64,000 bases of DNA from Tetradesmus obliquus. Its lineage: Eukaryota; Chlorophyta; Chlorophyceae; Sphaeropleales; Scenedesmaceae. This document shows, piece after piece, positions 11,701-20,600 of the stretch; the stretch's first letter is position 1, and every line of letters starts with the position of its first letter. Location of the stretch: NCBI GenBank assembly GCA_030272155.1, contig CP126203.1, positions 806,001-870,000 on the forward strand, written 5' to 3'. The notes beneath the pieces were generated by a model. That model searched no databases. It saw only the letters and a program-made list of their open reading frames with translations, and was not told the DNA's origin. The translations under genes were made by a program, and so were the position numbers.

Positions 11701-14700
11701 GCGCTCTGACCTGTCCTGGCTCGAGGCAGCGCTTGTGCAGCTGCATGCTGGCCTCTGACCCTCCCCTCCCCTCCCTTGCTGCTGATGATGTTGCTGCTGC
11801 TGCTGCTGCTGCAATGTCTGCTGTCGCTGCTGCTGCTGCTGCCGTCTTAGTGCTCTTGTGCTTCTTGGCAGGGCAGCTCTGCCCTGATGTTCGCTGCTGC
11901 ATTGCACCCAACAGATATGCTATTGCTGCAGCAGATGCTGCGTCAGCCACCATTGGCCCATCCACACCTCACACCAAGCTGACCTCACACTTGACATTAG
12001 TGGCTACCGCGCCACTCACATCCTGCTGAGCCAGATCTGCACACAGCACTCATCATCTTCATCAGAATCCACTCCTGTGCCTAACAACTCATCAGCAGCA
12101 GTGTCCTCACAGCAAGGCAACCACAGTGGTCTTGCCTGCCGTCAGCTTGACACCAAAGGTGCACTGTCACAACGTTGTGCTGACGCATAAGGGTGACACT
12201 TATACATTGGCGTGGGATCTGCAGAAATAAATAATTACATTTCAAAACAATGTTCTGGTCGTATAGCTACACCCAAAATGTGCCTGGAAACGCCTAAGTA
12301 CGTGGTGGAGCTACGTTTGGTGTAGCTAAGCCACTGGCTCTGGCAGAGCCTTGAGTACACAGAGGTACAGAGTACAGCAACTTTGCGCTGTTCAGCACTG
12401 ACAAAAGTACAAAGTACAGGCCAATAAGGCCAAATTTTGCAGGGCTGCGGTTTTTGGGTGTAGCCAAGCTGGGTTTAGTGTAGGTGCCCTATGCCAAGTA
12501 TATCTGCCGAGCCAGATCCCTGAAGTACACAGAGCTACATGCCTGCCTTCACCTGTGTGACATGTACTCAGTGTAGTCACCACCCCCTTATTACTGACTA
12601 CGATCGAAGCGCAGCATTTGCGTTACCAATGAATGGTTCGGCTGAAAAGTAGCGACAGTAGTTTTGAGCAGTATCCAGTAGAATTCCGCAATGACGGTTC
12701 GACTTCCGCAATCGTCGCATATAGTAGCCTATACAGGCCCCGCCAAAAACACTAGGCCAAAAACACTAAACCGTGCGCACCTTCTTGAGCCCTGCCAGGC
12801 CCCCCTTTGCAACGCCCTCCTGGATCGCGTCCAGGCACAGCTGCGGGTGCGTGAGGTGGCGCGCGCGCTTGGCTGCCTGGGCACGCGCAAAGTCGATGAT
12901 GGCTGTTGCCTCACCATACGGCTCCAGGCGATCTGCAGCAGGATGGAAAAACAATAGGCACTGAGCTGAAAGAGCAGGAAAACTGGGCTGTGAGAGGGGA
13001 AGCACTGCGTGCAAGCTTGATTGCCTGGCTGCAAGCGCTGTCGATGTGGAATTGCCTCGCCATAGGCCGCCTGCCAATCTGCGAATGTCACAAACATATT
13101 AAGCATAATGGGGTTCAGACAAGGAGAGATGATTGCTGCTTCACAGCAGCCAGCAGACATAAGCACAAACTGACAGCAACCATAACCCCCGCACCTGTGC
13201 GCTGCAGCGACTGCAGCCGCGGCAGCACCCCCGCAGCGATGTCCAGCGCGCGCCGCTTTGCAGCCGCCAGCAGCTCCCCCTGAGGCACCACCGCATCCAG
13301 CAGCCCGGCCTTCAAGCCCGCCTTGTCACCGATTGGGGCACTAGTCAGCATCATCTGGATGGCCTGCTGTAGCCCCACCAGGCGTGGCAGCCTCTGGGTG
13401 CCTCCAAAGCCCGGGATGATGCCCAGCTGCAGCTCGGGGAGGCCGAGGCGGCAGCCGGGCGTGCCGACGCGCGCGTTGCAGCCCATTGCAACCTCCAGAC
13501 CGCCTCCAAGCGCGACACCCTGGATTGCAGCGACTGCAGCACAAAAGTGGCGCAAGAAATGGCGACTGAGAAGATGATGAGGGTACAAAGCAATAAGGAT
13601 GTGAGTGCCTCCAAAGCCTGGGATGATGCCCAGCTGCAAATAAGGCAAGCCCAGGCGGCAGCCAGGCGTGCCGACGCGTGCGTTGCAGCCCATGGCCACT
13701 TCGAGGCCCCCTCCAAGGGCGACACCCTGAATTGCGGCGACTGCATGCAAAAAACAGTGCGGGACATGCAAAAAGGGGATTGAGGGCGGGCAAACGATTT
13801 GCAGCTCTGGGAAGCCCAGGCATTGCAGCCCATGGCCACTTCAAGGCCGCCGCCGAGTGCTACGCCCTGGATCGCGGCAACTGCATGCAGCAACACATTA
13901 CGCGAGCAACACGGGAGATGCAAAAAGGGGATTGAGACGGGCAAAAAGTAAGCAGCTCTGGGGGGGGGGGGGGGGCCGAGGCGCTGCAGCCCCTGGCCAA
14001 TTTCAGGGCTTCCATTCCACTCCGGCACCCTGCAGATGGCCCCTATTGCTGCTGGCACACAACATCGCCCCGCAGTACAACTACAGCACTCCAATAAGGA
14101 CAACTGCTACAGCTTAGTTGGCTGGCGCCCACCTTTGGGCTTGGCTCCGCCCTCAGAACCTCGCGCATGGCCGCTACCGCTGCTGAAACACTACATCTGG
14201 TTGAATATGGTACACCTAGGTAACCAGGCATGGCCGCACCTGTGGGCTTGCCGCCTCCAGCACCTCGCAGATTGCCCCTGCTGCTGCTGGCACACTACAG
14301 CTACAGCACTGCCTAAGGATTATAACCACAGTTTATAAACTGGCACCCACCCACCCGTGGTCTTAGCGCCGCGCTTCGGCGTTTGCACATGGCGTTTTCT
14401 GCTGCTGGCACACTACAGCTACAGCACGACTTTGCTACAATTTGATAAACTCGCACACACCTGTGGGCTTGGCGCCCACCTCCAGCACCTCGCAGATTGC
14501 CCCTGCTGCTGCTGGCACACTACAGCTACAGCACTGCCTAAGGATTACTGCCACAGTTCATGAACTGGCACCCACCCACCTGTGGGCTTCGCGTCGCGCT
14601 CCGGCGCTTGCAAATGACATATTCCGCTGCTGGCACACTACAGCTACAGCACGACAGTGCTACAACTTGATGAAATCGCGCACACCTGTAGGCTTGGCAC

Positions 14701-15855
14701 CTCCCTCCAGCACCTCGCACACGGCCGTTACCGCTGCTGACACGCTACAGTTATAACACTGTCAAATGACATTTGCTACAACTTGGTGACCAGGCATGGC
14801 CGCACCTGTGGGCTTGGCGCCTCCCTCCAGCACCTCGCAGATTGCCTCATTGATGTTGCCATCAATGCCGCCGCCACCAGACTGCTTCTGGAACTGCACA
14901 TATTTGCAGGAACAGGGCAAATGGCACACCCGGAAGTTTGCAGGAAAGGGCCAAACAGGATCAAGGCACATCGGACCAGCACTTGACGGCTTTATCAGCT
15001 GCACTGGTAGAACCAGGCTTGCAGGAATGGGCCGAAACAGGCCGATGGAGGTTCACCAGCAGAGCATGCGCATCGCTACCACTGCTGCAGCTGCTAGGCA
15101 TCCCTGCTGCTGCTGCTGCTGCCTGTAAATACTGCTGCTGCTGGTGCTGCTACTGCTGCTGGGCCGCACCTGGTTGATGTCGAAGCCAGCTGAGAAGTTC
15201 TTGCCAGAGCCTGCAGGACAGCAGCATGCACAGCAGACATTGCCACTGCAATTCACAACACAGTCATTGCCACGTAACGAGCAACGAGGAGAAAGTAACA
15301 GCAGCATGGCAGCAGGCTCAGCAGTGGCACTGCCAGCTGGTACGCCCATGCAGGCAGCAGCAGCGCTCACACTTTGCTGCGGATGAAAAGCAGGCTGAAG
15401 AATTGGCACCAGAACCCATGGCAACGCAGTGAACAGCTGAGCCAAATAGTATATTCAGAGCATGCACTTGCGAATGCATGCGATTTTGCAGTGATAGGCA
15501 CTGCAGGTGCCAAGATGCGCTGTGCTGTGTGCATGCTGGTACAGTGACCACTGCAGCAGACTGCAGGAGTGCAGCACCTACCTGTAACCACCACTGCCTT
15601 CACGTTCGGGTCCGCATGTGCACGCCTCAGGCTGTCAAAAAGTCCCTTCAACACTGCAGGAATGATTATATGTGGTAAGCATAGCGGGGAGCGTAGCAAA
15701 TCAGTGACCTGACTTGCAGCACCTGCTGCTGCTGTTTGCCCATGCAGGCTGCCTCGTGCGTTACCTGCTGGGTGCAGTGCGTTTACAGGAGGGTTGGAAA
15801 GCGTGATCACTGCCACGCCATCCGATTCCACGCGGTACTCCGCGCTCGGTGCCAT
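3501..15855 (-). CDS. MFP2: Peroxisomal fatty-acid beta-oxidation multifunctional protein (enoyl-CoA hydratase / 3-hydroxyacyl-CoA dehydrogenase)
   Basis: Exons (complement): 15855-15765, 15653-15582, 15210-15170, 14893-14806, 13533-13195, 12932-12781, 9844-9758, 9226-9074, 8278-8158, 7722-7571, 7135-7037, 6616-6467, 5870-5800, 5456-5327, 4956-4834, 4340-4213, 3690-3501. They sum to 2187 bases, 728 aa, the length of plant MFP2/AIM1. Residues 1-210 are a crotonase domain with oxyanion-hole GGGLE and both catalytic Glu (E111, E131). From residue 304 follows a Rossmann domain with GGGLMGSG (311-318), then catalytic His443 (GAHFFSP) and Glu455. C-terminal HAD repeats contain NCTGFAVNR and FGMPMGPFRLSDLVG. 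The protein ends in SKL, a canonical PTS1, so it acts in peroxisomes, hydrating trans-2-enoyl-CoA and oxidising L-3-hydroxyacyl-CoA with NAD+. The start matches plant MFP2; an in-frame extension upstream to an acceptor at about 15900 has no ATG. Nearly every exon is flanked by decayed partial copies of itself. Confidence 0.95.
4005..4075 (-). repeat. Copy of MFP2 exon 16 3' end
   Basis: The segment repeats the donor end of exon 16 (GFPPYR and the preceding VATVMAMG codons) downstream of the true exon, inside intron 16, with its own gtgac donor. Further 5'-end copies of the same exon lie upstream, at about 4398-4445, 4515-4570 and 4615-4665, all in intron 15. Confidence 0.8.
4660..5215 (-). 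repeat. Copies of MFP2 exon 15 and exon 14 3' ends
   Basis: At 4665-4740 the end of exon 15 (VFGGKPPKLSQQ) recurs with substitutions inside intron 15. At 5143-5215 the end of exon 14 (VEAKR..GEKSGAGFYK) recurs inside intron 14. Both keep the exon-intron junction. Confidence 0.75.
5872..5923 (-). repeat. (CTG)17 microsatellite abutting the MFP2 exon 13 acceptor
   Basis: About 17 CAG units on the plus strand read as CTG in the sense of the gene. The run ends in the cag acceptor of exon 13, so the microsatellite itself forms the 3' splice-site region. Confidence 0.9.
6185..6760 (-). repeat. Copies of MFP2 exon 12 edges
   Basis: The true exon is 6616-6467. Its 3' end (YTMAACLLMDSGVNPYQ and donor) recurs at 6189-6262 and 6327-6412. 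Its 5' end recurs at about 6677-6756. Together the copies surround the exon on both sides. Confidence 0.8.
7199..7530 (-). repeat. Copies of MFP2 exon 11 5' end and exon 10 3' end
   Basis: At 7199-7262 the start of exon 11 (PATRERVVGAHSFSPAQ, with acceptor) is repeated. At 7447-7530 the end of exon 10 (the LATN.. to GAQLK part, with donor) is repeated. Both lie in the intron between the two exons. Confidence 0.75.
7880..8690 (-). repeat. Copies of both ends of MFP2 exon 9
   Basis: Exon 9 (8278-8158) is flanked downstream by two copies of its 3' half (about 7885-7960 and 8012-8068) and upstream by three copies of its 5' half (about 8358-8430, 8485-8557 and 8610-8677). Each upstream copy carries the same CAG-repeat acceptor (plus strand). 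The copies differ by several percent, so they are not simple assembly duplicates. Confidence 0.85.
8755..9470 (-). repeat. Copies of both ends of MFP2 exon 8
   Basis: Around exon 8 (9226-9074), the NQQFLD/donor end recurs at about 8943-9000 and, more decayed, 8755-8800. The VTGVTDAGLK/acceptor end recurs at 9300-9340 and 9397-9467. Confidence 0.75.
10377..10588. mobile_element. 212-bp foldback element in MFP2 intron 6
   Basis: The left arm starting tgcactagggg and the right arm ending cccctagtgca are inverted copies over about 60 bases. They include caccacaaacca, a G- or C-run of 12 or more, and gtgacgcgtgg. This is the shape of a MITE or other foldback element. I see no clear target-site duplication, so class and exact ends are open. 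Confidence 0.55.
11073..12597. mobile_element. Non-autonomous DNA transposon with 8-bp target duplication
   Basis: The element spans 11081-12589 (1509 bp). Both ends begin aagggggtggtgactacac read inward, and the inverted repeats match almost perfectly for about 45 bases and more loosely to about 75. Direct repeats attactga flank it at 11073-11080 and 12590-12597, a perfect 8-bp target duplication. An 8-bp duplication fits hAT, P, Novosib or Zisupton-type elements; the terminal bases do not let me choose. Subterminal gtac-rich motifs recur at both ends. No transposase is recognisable inside. It sits in MFP2 intron 6, the longest intron of that gene. Confidence 0.85.
13022..14050 (-). repeat. 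Copies of MFP2 exon 6 and exon 5 5' ends
   Basis: At 13022-13085 the start of exon 6 recurs (acceptor, then ...YGEA... in decayed form). At 13603-13748, 13806-13888 and 13978-14050 the start of exon 5 (AAIQGVALGGGLEVAMGC) recurs three times, progressively more decayed away from the true exon at 13533. A G-run of about 18 lies at 13959-13976. Confidence 0.8.
14120..14760 (-). repeat. Ladder of MFP2 exon 4 3'-end copies
   Basis: The exon 4 end (EVLEGGAKPTG and donor, true exon 14893-14806) recurs about six times at roughly 110-base steps. Each copy is followed by a conserved intron segment with gctggcacactacagctacagc. Copies near the true exon are the most alike. Confidence 0.8.
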
Positions 15856-16541
15856 GCTTGCTAAGCCTTTCGAGAGCACCTGCGCAGCTGCTGCCTTGAG
15901 CTGTATCCGGCAAAGCAGAACAACAAACAAATATAATGATACCAGTTGGAGCTTGTCCGTGTTGCTGCGGGCCTTGATCAGTTGCAGCGATTTGCAGCCT
16001 GCTGACGCAGCCTCATGCTAACACAACTGCTGCCAGACACAACAGCACAGCTGACGAGGACGGCATGCGCGCATTCGTACCCTGTTTTGATGTCAACGGT
16101 AAGACACGGAATCAACCATCAGCTCAACTTGTGTGCCGTTCGTGCCTGATGATGGGTGCCATGAAACAGCAGATGCCCATCACCACTCTGCACTGCATGG
16201 CTGTTCCCAAGCAAAGGTGCAGCAGTGCCCATCAGAAAGGCGACACGCACCCTTCAAACTCGTCTGATTGATTCACCTGTCAACATTGAAACCCAGTTGC
16301 AGTGTCATGGTGTGTGCACAGCCAATGCTGTAAGTTGAATAAGAATAACACAGCTCATGACTCTGATCAGAGTTCGTCATCATTTTGAACTAGAGAAGCC
16401 AGCCGCCACCAACAAATTTGGCTGCACACTCATGGCTCCAAATTACCGCCACAATGGCTGCAATCTTGAATGTCATATGTTGTGCTCTGCGTCTCCTGCA
16501 GATTTCAGCTGGACCTCCTACTGCAAAACTCGGCGTCGCAG
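15856..16541. other. Region upstream of MFP2, promoter expected here
   Basis: No coding feature recognised. An acceptor-like cag at about 15898 followed by an open frame into the MFP2 start suggests an untranslated first exon further up. No TATA-like or other element can be named with confidence. Confidence 0.4.
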
Positions 16542-16943
16542 TACAGGGTTGTGTACATAATTATCGTCAGTACCCAATTATCGTCAATTTCTTATCACTG
16601 CACGGCAGGCCCTGAAACTTGATCAGATTGTGTATTACATCCCACTAATAAACTGATAATGATTGAGAGCCGTTGGTCTACAACACAGGGGGTCTGCCAC
16701 TGACCCCCCACCTGGGTGGTGACTCCATTCTGTGTCGTCAATGTTGCTGGTGAAATCCACTTTTAATGGCTTTAACTGACTAAAGGAAGACACACTAGAT
16801 TTTTTACGCGCGACGGTAGTTCTCTGACCGCAATCAGGGTATAAATCTACATACCAGATACATTTTGCGCATGTTTTGCGCACCACAAGGGCCAGAGAGG
16901 GCCCCTGGCAGAAGGTGACGATAATAATGTACACAACCCTGTA
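16542..16943. mobile_element. 398-bp MITE with TA target duplication
   Basis: The element at 16544-16941 begins cagggttgtgtacat and ends with the inverted copy of it. About 26 of the first 27 bases match between the arms. TA dinucleotides flank it at 16542-16543 and 16942-16943. TA target duplication with short inverted repeats fits a Tc1/mariner-type non-autonomous element. It holds no coding capacity. It sits between MFP2 and the U2AF-like gene. Confidence 0.75.
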
Positions 16944-17510
16944 TAAAGAAAGTTGCCGGCATTCATTACAAGCATAGTCTCTGCCATATAACAAAAGTTG
17001 CCGATTGGATTCATTACATTCTCTGCCACTGGCACACGTTGGCAGAGTGTGAGCTGCTGTGTCACTGGGCACCAGGCATACAGGCAGAATCCTCAAGCAC
17101 AGTCTTCAAGGCGTACGCGTGTGCTTGTTACAGTTCATGAGTTGCTCCGTACAGACCACCACACCAGCTGTGATGCTAGCTCCACACCTCACCGTAAGGC
17201 TATACTTCAGGATGCAGTGCTGCTGCTCCTTGCAGCTAATGCAATTCAAGCGTGACACATCAAACAACATGTAGAGTCGTCAAACGGAGAGGCCAAACCT
17301 TCTGGGCCCCAGACCGGGTCTGTAGCACACCCAACATGACGTATCCAACAACGGCCCTTCAGGCAGCAGCAACAGCTGCACTTCCAGGCAGCCCAATCAC
17401 TGTCGCTTTGCCGGCATGACTCAACCCGCATCAATCAACAACACCATCCTCATCAACAACACACTGTCCGAGTGGTAGACCACAACCAAACCCTAACTTC
17501 AAACCCTCAT
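16944..17510. other. Intergenic region, no gene seen
   Basis: Lies between the TA element and the 3' end of the U2AF-like gene. Several short open frames, none with a family motif or codon pattern. Confidence 0.45.
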
Positions 17511-17512
17511 TC

Positions 17513-17575
17513 AAATCGTGACGCTGGCCGGGATGCTCTGGAAGCTGGGCAGGCTGATGTGGAAGGCCCTCCCGC
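17513..17575 (-). repeat. Copy of the U2AF-like terminal exon end
   Basis: Repeats the last coding segment and stop of the gene (AFHISLPSFQSIPASVTI and TGA) about 117 bases beyond the true stop, with a few changes. Confidence 0.8.
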
Positions 17576-17624
17576 CCAACCACTGTCCCATTCAAATCAC
17601 CACCAAGTTGCTCTCAAACCGCTT

Positions 17625-20600
17625 TCAAATTGTGACGCTGGCCGGGATGCTCTGGAAGCTGGGCAGGCTGATGTGGAAGGCCTGCACGATGTTTCCTGCA
17701 AACATGCGCCCCGCAATGGCGTCCTTGGCCTTCTGAGCTGAGGGCACGTCAGCAAACTGCACAAAGGCCTGCGGCAGCAGAAAGCAGCAAGCAGCAGCAA
17801 TGACAGGATGTGATGGCACAGCAATAACGCGGTGTATTACACAAAGGATGACTTGCCTTCCATACTGCTCGATGCCCATCAGCTGCAGCCTGGCCAGGCG
17901 GGTGCAACGGCACTTGCACAGAATGAAACACATGAACATCAAACAGCACAAATACCGCAGAAAGTAAGGTGTTACGTGACATACCTTGCCGTAGTGCTCC
18001 GTGCCCATCAGATGCGCGGCCTGGCCAGGCGGGGGCCGCGGCACCTTCACACCATAAAAGGCATCTTTACAATCAACACAAGAAATAACACAAGAGATAA
18101 CATGTTACATGACATACCTTGCCGTAGTGCTCCGTGCCCATCAGCTGCGCGGCCTGGCCAGGCGGGGGCCGCGGCACCTTCACATCCAGCACCTGCCCAT
18201 ACTTGCTGGCCTCCTGGTGCAGGTCAGCTATGACCTGTCATTTTGAATGTTGTTACATTGTCATTTGGTGACAATCGCAGTTTTCGGCGCGGAGGGATGC
18301 CCGGTAGTCGGTAGGCAACGGAGGTTGTTGTGCAGCGGCAGCGGAGCAGCGGCAGGGTGCACGCGAAAAGCACGGGAGCAGCGCAGGCAGGCGCAGTCCA
18401 GCAGCAGGGCCGAGGCAGGGGCAGCGGCCGCAGGACAGGGCGGGGATCCAGGCAGCGGCGCGCATGTACATGCAAAAAAGGCGGCAAACGAGGCACACAA
18501 GGGTCAGGAGAGGCAGCGCGGCAGCGGCAGGCAGGCAGGCTGTGGCAGGGGCAGTGCAGCAAACGCAGTGCAGCAAACAGGCAGGCAGGGTATGCGGGCT
18601 GTTGCAGCACAGGACAGCAAGCAAAAAGAGAGGCAGGCAGGGGCAGTGCGACAGCACGTCACCACCAAGCCTTGGGAGCTCGAAAATTCGATTCCTTTCC
18701 AACCCATTGTGGACATGCTGTTACTGGCTGCTGCTGCCGCTGCTGCAAGTAACAATGCCTGTGCACTTGACATGTGCAGCTGCAACAGCCAAATGCCTGC
18801 ATGCACTGCTGAGTGTGCACCTGAACGTGCAGAATCATGCACACTGCGCTAGTAATGCAACAACACATAAAGCAGCAGGTGCATGACAACGCTGATGCAC
18901 ATGCACAGCTAGCTGCAGCACACAACCACAGCAGCCAAACCGCCGCAGCCGTGACGCAAGCACCAGTGTCGTGGTGTGTGTGTCAGCAGCACGGCACAGC
19001 ACAGCGTGCAGCACAGCAGGCAGCAGCAGCGCAGTGGCATGTGCAGGCAGGCAGCCGGGCAGGCAAACCCTGTGAGGCGCAAGTCCACACATGCAAAGCT
19101 GCAGCCTGACTACTGCTGCTTACAAACGCTACAGCCAACATGAATTCTCCCAAGATGAAGAGGGTTCGCTGACTAACAAAGCAGCAGCTGCAAGTGAGCG
19201 TGATGCTGCGCGCTGCTGCTGCGCTATCAGAGATGCATACAAGTGTGCAGCAAGGCTAAAGCAGCACAGCCCCACACTGTTGCTGCACACCCAACAGCTG
19301 CACGCTCATTGCAGGACACACGCTCACAGCACATCGCCTTTTCACATCACACTGTGCACACCATGCCTGCCGCTGCCTACCCCCCATCACCAACTTAATC
19401 TCTGGTTCACCTATCTTCATTCGAATCAAACCCACCTCTTTGTACTCCTCGTCGCTTGACAGCACGTCCCCGGTGACCATGCCAGTCACACACAGGAACG
19501 GTGTGGGAATCAGCAGAGCCATGGGGTCTGTCACACCGCCCGGCCCTGCTGCAGCAGCAGGCACCGCACCTGCGCTTGCAGGACCTTGGCCAAAGGCCCC
19601 GGGCGGCCCCGGGTATGCTGCCGGCTGACCTGGCATGCCCATCCCTGGAAGGCCCCCGCCCATCATCTGCAGGTGGCGGTCAAACAACAGCAGGCGTTAC
19701 TTTGACCGAATGCACCTGGTATGCTGCTGGCTGACCTAGCATGCCCATCCCTGGCAGGCCTCCGCCCATCATCTGCAAGTGGCGGTCAAACAACAGCAGG
19801 CGTCAGTTTGACCAAAGGCCCCAGGCGGCCCCGGGTATGCTGCTGGCTGACCTGGCATGCCCATCCCTGGAAGGCCTCGCTCATCATCTGCGCGCGGTGG
19901 TCAAAGACCAGCACATGCAAGTTTGACCAGGGTTTGTCAGATGTTCGACTGATGTTTGACTGTGGTTCACTGCAGCAGCTGAGTGTCTACAGACAGCCTG
20001 CAGGAAATTGCGCTGCCGAGTGTGCCGCATAACTACATGAACGTAACACATGTGACTGTCCTTTTTAATATGTAACATGCTACTTTTCACGCACCGGCAT
20101 CTCCACGTAGCTCGCGGGGCGCGCGATCTTCAGTGTGTTGCCCATCAGCGCGATCTGGCCGTTCAGCTGCAGCGCGGCTGTCGCGTACTCCGGCACGCGG
20201 AACTCCACAAAGGCAAAGCGGCCGTTCAGCGCCACCTGCAGGAGAACAAGTGCAGCAACAGCAGAAGCAGCAGTTTAATGTTGTGGGCAGGTTTGTGCGG
20301 GCAGGTTTCCACGCACATGCAGAGCTGCACAAGCCCAGCAGGCACCCAGGGCGCCACAAAGGCAGCTGCACAACAACAGAACTGACCGGGTCTTCAAGAC
20401 ACCACGCATAACAACACCACTAGACCAGGCCTGCTTGAACTTACCTTAATCACAGGCTCCTGGCCGGCCTGTCCCGCGCTGGGGAATGCAGCAATCAGCG
20501 CAGAGTGGAATACCTGGTACAGGCTCTGCTCGCCCACACCCGGAGCCAGGTTGCCAACAAACAGCTCGCGCTGCGCCTTGAGCTGCTTCTCCTGCAGGCG

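Noticed and set aside
11519..11965. 148-codon minus-strand open frame inside the 8-bp-TSD transposon
   Set aside because: Ala/Gln-rich from CTG repeats, with no transposase motif or catalytic residues. Open frames of this size arise readily in CAG-rich DNA.
18247..18852. 201-codon plus-strand open frame
   Set aside because: It lies within U2AF-like intron 9 on the other strand, is low complexity, and has no domain.
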